Source: Amblyomma americanum
Lineage: Eukaryota > Arthropoda > Arachnida > Ixodida > Ixodidae
Assembly: GCF_052857255.1 (NCBI RefSeq)
Contig: NC_135500.1
Location: forward strand, 45,758,772 to 45,822,771
Direction of reading: 5' to 3'
Length of the DNA stretch: 64,000 bases
Below the pieces are notes generated by a model, which did no database searches, was not told the origin of the DNA, and worked only from the letters and a program-made list of their open reading frames with translations. A program made the translations under genes and the position numbers. Numbering within the stretch: position 1 is the stretch's first letter; each line of letters starts with the position of its first letter. Of the stretch, positions 31,985 through 42,410 are shown in pieces.

Positions 31985-33060
31985 GACATACTCGTATAAT
32001 ACTCGTATAATTACAGCACAACGGCTTCAGACCAAAGAAGACACACAGAAGGAAGGGTGGAATGGACAAACACAGCGCTGACTCTCAACTGTTTATTCAG
32101 GGCCAAAACACAAACCTTTTATATGCTCTCAGACCAGCGCAGGTGCAAACACGGACAAGTACACGTACACGTGCTGCAAATATAAAAAAACACCCGCTCA
32201 TGCGTGCAAGGTACATTCACGACAAGCCCTAATACACGTGAGGACTCATCATACACATCACTTACGCATAACTTACACAATTTCTCTCATTCTTTATGAA
32301 AAAGCTTGTAAAATTTCGAGTGTAATCACACTACTCCCCTTTCGGAGAATCTTTATATCATGAAGACACAGAAGACATATGCAGTCCCTGCAATTTTTAG
32401 AGAAATTTGTCCTCTATCTTTATAGCCTCATTAACGCTCGTGCTCACCTGCGCGATCATTTACGCAGTGTCCTGTCTGGTCTATATAGGACTTTCCACAT
32501 GTGAGTGGTATTTTGTAGACCACTCCTGTCGCGTATCTTACAAAGGGCTTCGCGTGCCTTTATCCACAATTACTTTTCCTCTCTGTATGCTTTGCCGTGC
32601 GTGAACACAGCTGGCCTAGCCTCTTTGGTGCTTAGAGCACCATCGGTACTTCATACCTGCTGGCCACTTCATGTTATGCGAGGTCTTGTGTACGTAAGGC
32701 ATCACAACAGGTTTCGTAGCATTGTTTGTAGCCCTTTTGCGGGCTTTTCCTTTCAACTTCTGGAGCAGGGTTTTCACTTATCGCCGTCCCGATCGCACAG
32801 GGATAGCCTGCGGCCACCAATCTTGAAGTATAATTTCCAAAGCTTTCACATGATCATTCAATGCTTGCACGACCTGAAGAGCGGTGACTCCAGGCAAAGG
32901 GTAGCAATGGCTCTCTTGACAGTAAGGCGCGGGTTTCTTTTAAAGTTAGGGGCTCGGCCCCTGAATGAATAAGTAGATAATCTGTGCTCTTCCTGAGCTA
33001 TGAGTTCTTCTTTTTTGTGTAGTGGCTTTAGCGCAATAGAGCATGGCTTCTGTAGGTTTA
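31985..33060 (-). mobile_element. Penelope-like element fragment with GIY-YIG domain and 3' end
   Basis: Minus-strand reading gives PKRLGQLCSR (about 32620), RYATGVVYKIPLTCGKSYI with DQTGHCVNDRAGEHER (about 32545-32430), a good GIY-YIG N-terminus in which YIG has become YID. Downstream on the same strand are a TATAAAAG box (32116-32123), an AATAAA (32094-32099), and a long conserved end containing cagcgctgtgtttgtccatt. This suits the Penelope pattern of an LTR-like terminal region carrying promoter elements. Stops interrupt the coding part. The reverse transcriptase is missing. Confidence 0.7.
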
Positions 33061-33463
33061 AAGCCACCTAGATTCTTCATTTTCATGTCATGGTACTTCC
33101 TTTTGTTCTGCTCCTTTAACAAAATTTAAAAAATCAACTACATATTTAAACTTTTTAAAACCTTCCTGTCGTGAAAGACATTCGTCAGGGCTATCAAAAG
33201 AAAATGAAAGGAAATGCGAGCGAAAGGGCACAAAATCAATGGTACTGTGGAGAGTTGTCGACATTGTTGAAGGACCCCGCGATGCCTGGTGAAGAAAGTG
33301 GCGGCCAGTTCACGGACGCGTCAGCTTCGCGAGGCAACCATGGGTGTTCTGTGTTGAAGCGATAACCACTTCCTCTTCCAAAACTTGACACGTGCGGTGG
33401 CGTTACGGTATGAAACCTCTTGTGTTACATTAAGCGCACAATATCACGCACACCCTAAAGAAA
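33061..33463. other. Spacer between two opposed Penelope fragments
   Basis: No motif recognised. Contains a 65-codon plus-strand frame (33171-33365) of no evident family. Confidence 0.35.
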
Positions 33464-33789
33464 GTGGCCAATAAGTACGCAGTACCTTTGATGTTCTCCG
33501 CTCCCAGGAAGCTAGGACAGCTCTGGTCTTGCATGACAGAGAGTGGCAGACAAAGTGGTTGTTGCAAAAAGCATTTCAAGCTCTTTGTAAAATGTGCGGA
33601 AGGACGGCTGTACGAAATGCCACAAATTGTGGGAAGGCCTACATAGGCGAGACAAAACTCTGTATAAATTATTATGCAGGGCATTCTCTAGGGGTTAAGG
33701 AAAGGAGCACGAATTTCACAGAGAATTGCAAAACGGGCATGTGTCGACCATGTCTGCATGCGGTGATTCGTGGTAGGGAAGAACATTAA
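33464..33789 (+). pseudogene. Penelope-like element GIY-YIG fragment, opposite orientation
   Basis: The first frame (33464-33640) reads AVPLMFSAPRKLGQLWSCM, KKHFKLFVKCAEGRLYEMPQ. After a one-base shift the frame ending at 33789 reads CGKAYIGETKLCINYYAGHS and NCKTGMCRPCLHAVIRGREE. Together these are the linker, the GIY-YIG core with YIG intact, and the Cys/His-bearing tail. It is on the opposite strand to the Penelope fragment about 0.4 kb away, so the two are separate insertions or a rearranged pair. The frameshift makes it inactive. Confidence 0.75.
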
Positions 33790-34639
33790 ATCAATTGAGA
33801 GTTTGCGTTCGCCCTGTCTTTTCGTGCGTGGTATAGTCTTCGTATACATTGAATATCATGATATGTGTTGTGTATATAGGTACGTTATGTTTTTATGGTT
33901 CCACGGCACCATATGCGCAGATACCACTTTGTACGTTTGCCTGTGGGCTTCATCCAGACTACGTTGCTATAGATTGATTTTTATGCTGGACAACCAGAAG
34001 TGTGTAAGCGGCAAAACTGGTTTTGGCAACATCAGGCAGGATCTCGGAGTGGCGGCTGGGCACAACTGCCCACGACGCGTTCTTGTAACCTTGTAACCCG
34101 CTACCGGGGTTTGGCCGCACGCACTAAGATCGTGGCGGCCGCAGCTGTTTCGTCATCATCAATTCTGCATTCCTTGCAGGACAACAGCCGCCTTTAACCC
34201 GCATCCGCCGGCGCCTCATCGCAGTGGATTTCCAATCCGCATTCTCCCGCATACGCCTTTTTCCCACGCGGCTCAGTCTCCTTTCCGGCTTTGGGAACGA
34301 CGCTGCTCATTAGCTCTTGCTCGCATTATCTGGCGGGTGGCGTTTGAACCATTCTCGAGTTGAAGCCCCATGCGATGACTTTTATAACGCGTGCGCACGC
34401 TGTTAATTCGGTGCACACGAATGCAGCCGATTCAGTTGCACTTCGCCTCGGCCTCCCCTGCCAGCAGCGCACGAGAAAAGCAATCACAGTCGCAAGCTTA
34501 ACCGAGACAAGGCTTTAATTCGTTTTCGATGCGGCTGCACTGAGCTTTTAAAGCAAGGGTTGCAAACATCGTCAAAGTGCCGGTATAGTAGAATCTGAGG
34601 TGCGTTGCATGGAGAGAAAGCGTACGCAAGGCGTTTGAT
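33790..34639. other. Unassigned; one weak exon-like stretch
   Basis: At 34171-34179 tccttgcag is followed by 60 open codons to TGA at 34361-34363 in the +1 phase (Pro/Arg-rich). In phase 0 it stops after five codons. No donor or family recognised, so not called as a gene. Confidence 0.35.
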
Positions 34640-34990
34640 TGGCAATTAGCGCTTTGTCTCTAACTCCGCTTTCAACACGCCGGTACATCCAGTGCTTCAA
34701 ATATATTTCAATGATCATTAACTCACCGCTCCTTATTGCAACGAACACGCATGTTACCTTTTCTGATGCTTTATCTACTAGGCGCCACCACTGTTTAAAC
34801 ATTTCTCCACTTTGCGCGCGGACTGATAGGTACAATTTCAGGTTCTTCCCATATACCATCGAGTGCTGGAACTCCCTGCGTGGTGAAATTCGTTCACTTC
34901 CATTTCCGCAATTTTTGGCTGCCGCTGAATGTTCCTGGCGGCCTGGTTTCTTCATATTATATTGTATTTTGTTAGTATTTTTATGTATAA
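34640..34990 (+). pseudogene. CR1-like LINE ORF2 C-terminal fragment
   Basis: The plus-strand frame reads LNISPLCARTDRYNFRFFPY and IECWNSLRGEIRSLP, the widespread LINE ORF2 C-terminal pattern ('..aRTdryknSFFPrti.eWNsLp..i'). Followed by AT-rich sequence that may be its 3' UTR. It lies tail to tail with the minus-strand LINE that starts at about 35280. Confidence 0.7.
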
Positions 34991-35326
34991 ACGCTTGCAT
35001 TTATGAACATATACGAAATTTTCCTGTATTCCATATACACACTCCTGCCATAGCCCCTGGAGGGATACAGAATGTACAAATAAATATGCACATGCGATAA
35101 GCGCCTGTAAATTTAACTTTGGACGGTATGTTTTGAACTAGCCGTGGAGGTCGAACCAAGATTCTCTGCTGTTGTTGTCGCCAACACGAGGCATCCGTAG
35201 TTAAGTACAGAAGATAAGAAAGAGCGCAGAGTAACATGTTAACCGCTGTAGGAAAATTAAAGCAATGACGGCGCATGATACCGACTGTTTTGGAAGCTTG
35301 TTAATTATGTAGCTAATGTGGTCAGT

Positions 35327-35640
35327 TCATGACATATCGTCTGCAAAGTAGACGCCCAATGTTTTTACAGACTGTACGAATGCTACTCTGGTATTGTTTA
35401 ATTCAATCGGAGGAAACACGAAGTGTTTACGACGCGGGTGAAACATGGCCGCTTTAGTTTTATTGACATCAATTTGTAAATGATTGTTAAATGCCAAAGC
35501 ATTTATTGCTCCCAAGGTTTTCTTTGCTCGGTTGCCAAGGTCAGCAGTCAAAGTGCCAGAAAAAAAAAACAGACTAGTGTCGTGAGCAGTTCTGTCGACG
35601 TGGACAATGTCATTAACAGAGAACAAAAAGAAAGGGGCCC
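35327..35640 (-). pseudogene. CR1-like LINE reverse transcriptase segment
   Basis: The minus frame reads SVNDIVHVDRTAHDTSLFFF, GAINALAFNNHLQIDVNKTK, AAMFHPRRKHFVFPPIEL and VQSVKTLGVYFADDMS. This corresponds to RT motifs C to E ('INDI..ADDTSLFF ... L.iNv.KTk.m.F ... vk.LGv.f...l.W'). The catalytic YADD has become TAHD, so the remaining segment is inactive. Confidence 0.75.
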
Positions 35641-36029
35641 AAAATACTCCCTTGTGGAACGCCAGAAACTACCGGTTTCAGCTGGGAACATTCACCAGCC
35701 GTACTAACGAACTGGCACTTATGTCACAAATACGAAGAAATTAACAAGTTGGCTTTGCCTCTAATGGCATAATGATCCAATTTTTCAAGCAAAATAGAAT
35801 GATTAACTACATAAAACGCTTTTGAGAAATCTGAAAATAATCAGAGTCCAATTTTGTTTGAGTAAAATTTTTTGCAGTATGAACTCTTTGTGAGCAAGTA
35901 ACACCGACATTGACACCCTCCTGACATTTTCAGATCGCCCCTCAGTTAAAATAATGTGGTTAAAAATATATTGCTTGTTAGCAACGCGAAGTTGTTTAGT
36001 GACAAAGTTCTTAAATTTCTTTGCTGGCC

Positions 36030-36225
36030 CGAAAGACGCGGCTTCGATCCTGGCCGCGGCGGTGGAATTTCGATGAAGGCGAAATTCTAGAGGCCCGTGT
36101 ACTGTGCGATATCAGTGCACGTTAAAGAACCCCAGGTGGTCGAAATTTCCGGAGCCCTTTACTACGACGTCTCTCATAGCCTGAGTCGCATTGGGACGTT
36201 AAACCCATGTAAACCAAACCAAAAC
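36030..36225 (+). mobile_element. 5'-truncated tRNA-derived SINE (Ruka-like)
   Basis: Starts just upstream of a B-box-like GCTTCGATCC (36041-36050). It continues with gcgatatcagtgcacgttaa and accccaggtggtcgaaattt, shared with the SINE at 12341. The A box is missing. Near-repeats cttaaatttcttt before and ccttaatttctta after suggest a target-site duplication. It lies inside the minus-strand LINE and so inserted after it. Confidence 0.7.
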
Positions 36226-36554
36226 CTTAATTTCTTAAACTTTTTTAACGCTTCAGGACACCTGCTTCTCAAAATAGCTTGTAAAGTTTATCTTGTTTCT
36301 TTACTAACTGCAGCATTTTTTTGTTGATCCATGGTTTCCTACTTTTCTTTGATTGTGTAAATTTCTTCAGAGGGAAAGAAATACAGTAGATCTCGCAGAA
36401 TTTATCTAAAAAAAATTGTATGCTTAATCAGGGTCGCTTTCTGCAAAAACCTCGACCCAGCTAACGATATATAAGCGCTGCTTAAACTCACATTATGTGC
36501 GATCATTTATAAGTCGAAAAGATGATAGCGTTCTGTGTCGCTTAGAACTGAGAC

Positions 36555-37255
36555 TCATATTGACAGATATAAATAGTGATCGCTAATAGCGCGAGCGATA
36601 ATACCTGATTTTATGCTGTCTTGATTAAAGTTCGTGATGAAGAGGTCTAAGATCGTTTCAGATTCCGAGGTAATCCGCGTGGGTGACATAACATTTTCAC
36701 AGGAATGAACGTTTAGTAGGCTCTTGAATTCTATTGCGGTGTTACTATAGACTAGTATATCAATATTAAGGTCACCACCTAAAATCAACTGATATTGGTT
36801 CATGTTGACAAATTCTAAGAATGAATCTAAAAATCAAAAGAACTAAGTAGAACTACTACCGGGTGTCCGATAGCATACAGAAAATATCCGCGCGCCAGGC
36901 CTAACTGTAAGTACTTCATAACAAGGTGCTATATATACAACAATATTCGAGGAGCATTTCGGACTCTAAATCATTCTAAAGTAACATAGAAACCTCTCCC
37001 CCTCTTCTAGCAGGACGGTTCACATAGTAACACTTGTATGTTGGAATGATAAACATCGTCTACACTGGCAAACCAAGTTTCCGAAAACATAACATTAAAG
37101 CGTGTTTGCACTCAAGCGAAAAAACAGTCAAGTTCGTCATGCTTGTTTCATCCAGACCTCAGATTAAAATAAATGCAGGTGCAACATTGCGAGTTATTAC
37201 AATTAACGAAACTACTGAAGTCACACAAATCGACTGGATCAGTGAAAAAGGATGC
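36555..37255 (-). pseudogene. CR1-like LINE endonuclease domain
   Basis: Minus strand, from high to low coordinates in changing frames: NLRSG.NKHDELDCFFA (about 37170), FSETWFASVDDVYH (about 37080-37040), RRGG (about 37010), VCYRTPGSSS (about 36880), then an open stretch 36803-36555 with MNQYQLILGGDLNIDIL, MSPTRITSESETILDLFITN and ISDHYLYLSI. GGDLNID and SDH are the metal- and catalysis-related motifs of APE-type endonucleases. N-terminal frames contain several stops. Confidence 0.75.
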
Positions 37256-37284
37256 CAATGAGAAAAAAGTTACACCGCTTTTCA

Positions 37285-38160
37285 ACACAAATTACTTGCT
37301 TCTCAGTTTGTGAAGATCTGCTTCACAATGAATGACGATCGCAGGATCACGTTCTTTCTATCAAACACTTTTCTATTCCGGTGCCAATGGAAGCTGTAAC
37401 CATTGTCATCTGCCCAACCCTTTGCATAGCGCAGGAGCTCGCGACTTTGAACCGTCATATTCTCGGCCACTGAAACCTCCGACTTGGCATCGCTTATAGC
37501 TGTCGGCTTTGAAACCACATGTCACGCATTGAGTATAGTGAAAAACGTACAATGATCACATCATTCAATGTGAGTTCTGCTAAGTTCACAGAGTTCGCTA
37601 CATCATTTTATTTTTTCCATCAGGCTCTCATCTTTAGTCACATGTATGCCGTGCATCTCAAGGTTTAGCTTTCTACTACGCCATTCGAGGTCGTGCACTG
37701 TCATTTTCAAGGAGTGAATCTCATTAGCATCGGAGCTCGTCTCAAGCTCATTTACACGTTTCTTCAAACTACAGATTTTCTTATGATGTACCGGTCGCTC
37801 GAGTATGTCATCATACTTTTTGACATTAGTTGAATTGAAAGCTTCACTTCATCGACTTGCATAGGTAGGCCAGCGAGAGCATCAAGCTTTTCACCTATAC
37901 CGGCTAAAAATCTAGCAAGTTCAGGTTCCATACTGATTTGTCACATTCGTCTTTTGTTTTGCGACAATCTGGACATCGCCACGTCTTACGACCTTTGTCA
38001 CCTTTAGACTTATATGTTGACTCAGATATTCCACAGCAATCACCAAGATGATACGTGTACTCACATTCGGCACTCTTGATGGTGCGTCCTTCACTTGGTA
38101 AGCATTCTTTGCAGGAAGAGCATATCTCTGGCAGGATGGCCTTTGGTACAACTATTTTAC
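37285..38160 (-). pseudogene. LINE ORF1 with PHD-type finger, coiled coil and C-terminal domain
   Basis: Minus strand: a Cys-rich module near 38130-37950 reads CSSCKECLPSEGRTIKSAEC, YHLGDCCGISESTYKSKGDK and TWRCPDCRKTKDEC, the C4-H-C3-like spacing of a PHD finger. It is followed by EKLDALAGLPMQVDEVK (about 37890), a coiled-coil part containing LEWRSRKLNLEMHGIHVTKD (about 37690-37640), and RELLRYAKGWADDNGYSF with HWHRNRKVFDRKN (37450-37360), the usual ORF1 C-terminal end ('W.RNGKifvRk'). Such ORF1 proteins chaperone LINE RNA. Several stops and frameshifts. Confidence 0.7.
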
Positions 38161-38299
38161 ATACACGTTTGAAAACAAAAAAATGTTTCGCGCAACACCA
38201 CCAAAGAGAGCATAGCGAAGAATACGGTCATAGTAAGCAACACGGCAGCAGCGGCGGTGGTAACCGACAAAACGTTAAGCAGAAGAGATTTGTTTTACC

Positions 38300-38525
38300 A
38301 ACCTGGAAGGCGAAAAAGAAATAGATAAGGTGGGCGTCCTTTCACCGCCGTCGCTGTCGTTTGTGTGACTCGTTTACAGCTCGGCCAGGAGAAACAGTGG
38401 CGCGGAAGTCTGTGACATCACACTGAGTTGTCTTGAAGCCGGGGTAGCAGGGTCTACGTCAAAATCTGGAAGGCGAAAAAGAAATACATAAGGTGGGTGT
38501 CCTTTCATCACCGTCGCTGCCGCTC
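38300..38525 (+). repeat. Direct repeat pair, possible LINE 5' monomers
   Basis: The block ctggaaggcgaaaaagaaat followed by ataaggtggg.gtcctttca occurs at 38302 and again at 38466, 164 bases apart, with few changes. It lies directly upstream (minus-strand sense) of the LINE ORF1, where tandem promoter monomers are sometimes found. Confidence 0.7.
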
Positions 38526-38543
38526 GTTAAGAGCGTTAGCTCT

Positions 38544-38690
38544 TACTCATCACGTTTTGAGATTTCTTCGGTGTCTGCTACCGCCCTTGATCACAGCGTC
38601 ATCTGTGGCAGAAACTACTCATCACTTTTCGAGATTTCGTGAGGTCTCCTACCACCCTGAGATCAAAGCGCCATCTGTGGCTGCAACTAG
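38544..38690 (+). repeat. Tandem duplication of about 73 bases
   Basis: Two adjacent units begin tactcatcac.ttt.gagatt and end cgccatctgtggc..aaact or a close variant, diverged by several substitutions. A third distant relative (ttaagagctttagctttta) is seen at about 38933. Confidence 0.6.
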
Positions 38691-39850
38691 AAAACAGCGC
38701 ATCTCACATTGAGACCTGTAGCCCCATCTACAATAGCATTGCAGAAACAACCACCTGCCGAATGCCAATGATGACGTCACGGTTAAATACGGTGGATAGA
38801 ATTGGAACTATATGAGTATGACGTCAGGGGACGAAATGGCGGCATAGTTTCGGCTTGTCGGATCCAATATGACGGCCATTAAAATTGGTTATGCCCTCTC
38901 ATCTCTTCCCCAAAGTACGCTCGTATCCAAGCTTTTAAGAGCTTTAGCTTTTACTACTTACGTTTGTCAAGGACGCCTCAGTTTGCAATGAAGGTCAAAT
39001 TGACCAGAGCTGTTACTACGTAACCACACCATATCAGACAGCAACAGTAGGCGCGTAGCGCCGAACTTGGATCCTATACTTTTGATTCGTTATATACATG
39101 CCAGTACAGCGGCCATCGAAATGCCCCCTCTGGGACCAAGATTTGCATAAAATTTAGGGGCACCCGTTTGCAGCACAATGTTAGAACTGTTGTCAAAAGA
39201 CTTCGCATGTTCCTGAGGATAAAATTACTAATTTAGATTAACCCTAACTTAAGTGTGGAATTCGCACCGACGACATTTCCGCCCCCAGACCGTGCATTCC
39301 GGGGACCATCAGACGGCCGTTACAGCCAAACCATTTGTCGGAGGATTTCCGGGTGGTGTGAAATGATTCATCGTGTCATGGTGCACATGTTTATAACATT
39401 TATTAACTGATACAAAGAGGATATATACCTGGTATGGCGAAGGTGGCTTTAAATCGCAATAGTGCAAAATCCATGTGGTAGATGGCGATGCGTGTGTGTT
39501 AGGAAAGGAAACATTCGCGGATGCTTGGATTTGTTCTTCTCCACGTCTGCTGTGCTCAGCGATGTAAACTCTTGAAGCCCCCGCAGCTAACGCTCTTAAA
39601 TTGAACACCGGAGCAGTTTGGAGGACAGTTTTTTCTTGCAACTTTGAAATTGGATGGAAACGTGTAAGGGAAACGTAGGACCAGGGACTTTGAGTTTGCA
39701 GTTATGAAAAGCGGGTCGGGAATGATGTTTGCGGGTCAAAAGGTATGCAGCGAGTTCAGGAACTGTTGTTGAGCAGTGACGTGCTCTCCCTTCCAATCTT
39801 CGTGCAATAGAATTTGCCGCCTCGTTGTACTGACATCTTGTAATATGGCA
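38691..39850. other. No gene seen
   Basis: Frames of up to 110 codons on the minus strand (39309-39641) carry no recognised domain. Probably 5' flank of the LINE and unrelated repeats. Confidence 0.4.
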
Positions 39851-40012
39851 TGACATGGTTTACGCAAAAAGCGTACAGGCGCTAAAAGACCAAGACAAGC
39901 ACACTCAAGACAGGACAGGCGCCAATATGACGCCAATATGGCGCCTGTCCTGTCTTGAGTGTGCTTGTCTTCGTCTTTTAGTGCCTGTACGCTTTTTGCG
40001 TAAACCATGTCA
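39851..40012. repeat. Hairpin with 73-bp arms
   Basis: The left arm 39851-39923 and right arm 39940-40012 are complementary with only two mismatches, separated by a 16-base loop that itself repeats gccaatat. The centre carries ggcgcc. Young by its low arm divergence. Confidence 0.95.
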
Positions 40013-40321
40013 AGCTACAACCAACTAGCTCAAATGAAAGTCTTGCTGTAATATGGCATCTTGGGCATTCTGTTAACCTCTTCACTAATGCGTGACAGCA
40101 CCCTTGATGATTAAGATGTGAAACTAGGTAATGGCAACATACACATACAAAAGCGCTCATTGAGAAATATTTGCTCCAGATATTTGTTATAGTGGAAAAT
40201 GTAATGCATACATTTCATGGGTATTCGTTACATTTTCATGTCCAACATTCTCGGAAAAAATTTTGAAAATCAAAAACTTGTAATATAGTGTTTTGTTACA
40301 ATCGAAGGTTCATTCTTATTA

Positions 40322-40565
40322 AATGTAGGAAATAATTATTTTGAAGTTTTTCTATTGGTCGCATCGAATAGTTAAGATTAACACTTAAAATCAAAGGGGA
40401 AAGCTTTTGACGATAGCAAAAACACTCAGAGAAAAAAAAATGAGACTTTGGTCGGGTGATCTGCAGATATATTGATTGCTGTAGTCAAATTTTACATTAT
40501 ATGAAAAATTGCGCTCATAAATGGTTTCCCGCTAAAAATGGTTTCGTCCAGAATTGTTGGGTATG
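40322..40565 (+). repeat. Dispersed repeat, pairs with 58496-58745
   Basis: Ordered matches include atcgcat(c/g)gaatag or gagtag, a ggggaa.gcttttga.gat block, gcagatatattg...ttatag or the like, cattatatgaaaa, and ttc.gtccagaattgttg. Same orientation in both places. Its AT-rich 'gatatattg' character suggests a non-autonomous DNA transposon related to pogo-like elements. Confidence 0.65.
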
Positions 40566-41123
40566 CTTAACTCAAATGTAAAAATCGTTAGTATGCATGC
40601 TTAGCTCAGTGCGTGCCTACATTTGAGGGCTTGTTTCGATAGTGCACTTGAAATGCGGCATTGAAGCATGGTTGAAGGAAGCGTTTCAAGGAGTGCCGTT
40701 CTGGTACTTTCGTGCCCGAATATACACGATTTTTACCTAAGATTAACACAGTTTTTAAAAATAGGCCTTTTCAGTTTGTAGAGCGCTTCTTGTGGCATAG
40801 AAATATTAGCGGTGTAGTTCATCAGGATACAGCTAAGAATACTAACTAGCAGGTTGGTTAAATATTGCATTAAGGCATTAGTAGAATTTCAGGTCGTTCG
40901 TTTATTCGAGGAAGGTTTACGAACCCTTCCTCTAGTGTCGTTCGGCTTGGAAGATGGACAAGAGGCGTGCTTGTAGATGATGACAGCAAAGCATATACTT
41001 ACAGCCTACACATACAGAGAGTTAAACTGGAAGAAGCCGAAATGAATTTAAAAAAGAACAAACTTCTGGGTACTTTACTCATCGACCCGACGGATTGGAG
41101 TGTAATTAGCACCACGTTACATG

Positions 41124-41751
41124 CTAAGCATAGAGCCCCAGCTCAGACTGGACTGGACCAAACTGACCGTTCACATGGTCTTTTAAGCACTTAATTAACA
41201 AAGCACTAAGGGCGGTCATTTTCAGTGGCCCACCATAAGCATCAATTCTCCAATCAAAACTAACATGCGAGATGGGGACTACCCCAAGAGTTGGGCTTAG
41301 CCTCGAACTCAGGGTCTCGCTAACAACACAAACCAAATCAAAATCAAATACTCCCCCACTCTCTCTCAAGTAAGAGTATCCACACGCTCTGCCTTCGGAG
41401 CTATTCTCCCGAGTTTCCTCAGGCACACCGCCACCCCCCGCTTTCCGCTCACGTTGTTCAAGTTCTTGACACTTATAGGCTCCCACCCATCATCAATCCG
41501 TGTCGCCCGTCAGCAACAGAAGAGAAAGCGAAAGGGCCACGAAGTCGCCGCACTACCGACGGCGGGACACGGCTAATAAGCCATGAATGGGCTTGTCTGC
41601 CGCTCCGGCAAACCACATATGGAACGGCCCTGTTTTCCCACGGTTTTTGTGAGTAGGGCATGTTTGCCTTGTTTGACAGGTGTTCGTCATTGCCATCCTG
41701 GAAATACGCCATTTGTTCGGTCATGAGGCACTGCGGGACACTGTGGGACAC
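41124..41751 (-). other. Unidentified open frames inside the foldback element
   Basis: Minus-strand frames 41486-41124 (120 codons; YKCQELEQRERKAGGGG, HVSFDWRIDAYGGPL) and 41751-41473 (92 codons; MTEQMAYFQDGNDEHLSNKA) overlap end to end and could be one frameshifted gene or passenger. I recognise no family. The sequence is absent from the right-hand copy of the foldback element. Confidence 0.25.
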
Positions 41752-41956
41752 TGGGTGCCTCCCCGATGATAGCCTACGTCGTTAGGGGGGTCTCGTCAAA
41801 GCCGCGGCGGTGCGTCAAACGACCCCATCCATCTCCCATGCACTTTGCTTTCGGGGGCTCGATCTTGTACAAGGGAGCCACTTCCGCGTGTGCCGGCGTA
41901 CTACAAAGAGACGCAGCTGGAAAAGAGCGGCGGCCTTACAGCTTTTTACCGTTAGT

Positions 41957-42297
41957 TATTGAACTATTGCTGTTAGGCTCCTTGATTATTGAGAGGCGTG
42001 TAGCCCGTCGTAAGTAATATCCATATCAGTTTCTCGAATTTCGAAAACGTGCTTACCCTCGGCGCTAGGGCCCAACAAATTGTGGATACAGCGCGCCAAA
42101 ATACATGCGTTTTCGTTAAGCTTGCAGACAAAGAAACCTCTACAGTGCATGTAACTCGTCGAAATAGCGAAATTTTGTTCGGTCACAGCGCCGAGGATAA
42201 CCGCGTTTTTGAAATTTTATGCACTGACATCGGTATTACTTAAGTTGGGCTATACGTCTCTCAATAATTTAGGAACATAAGAGTAATAGTTAAAAAG
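41957..42297. mobile_element. MITE with about 70-bp terminal inverted repeats
   Basis: The left end (ttattgaactattgctgtta, then ggctccttgattattgag) is the inverted match of the right end (ctcaataatttaggaacata, then agagtaatagttaaaaa), continuing inward through a gtagcccgt..taagtaata segment. A related copy is at about 56290-56605, and a lone left end is at about 55756-55858. It is too short to code for a transposase. Confidence 0.75.
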
Positions 42298-42410
42298 TTA
42301 GCTATTCAATATTACGGAACCAGCCTGCTAATTAGCACGTCTCAGATGTATTCTGATATGCTACACCGCTGAAAATGCTATACAGGAAAAAGCGCTCTTC
42401 TAAATCAAAA

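Larger units (their letters stand above)
35280..38160 (-). mobile_element. CR1-like LINE, ORF1 to RT, decayed and interrupted by a SINE
   Basis: On the minus strand from 38160 downwards the order is ORF1 (PHD-type finger, coiled coil, C-terminal domain), endonuclease, then reverse transcriptase. This is a nearly complete CR1-like arrangement without RNase H. A SINE lies at 36030-36225 between the endonuclease and RT remains. Frames are broken throughout. The partial RT (about 100 residues) ends near 35280, so the 3' end is missing or deleted. Confidence 0.75.
40588..42410. mobile_element. Nested foldback element, left copy
   Basis: The segment 40588-40875 recurs at 55859-56137. The end of it (gagcgctt ... 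ggttggttaa) is also found inverted at about 42301-42400 (aacc..cctgctaattagc ... aaaagcgctc), so it forms outer inverted arms. Inside lies a smaller MITE with its own inverted ends (41957-42297) and about 1 kb of other sequence (40876-41956). The right-hand copy at 55859-56688 has the same arms and MITE but a different, shorter insert. No transposase is present. Confidence 0.6.

Noticed and set aside
34180..34363. Exon-like frame after tccttgcag
   Set aside because: Open only in a phase that does not fit the other candidates, no donor, no family.
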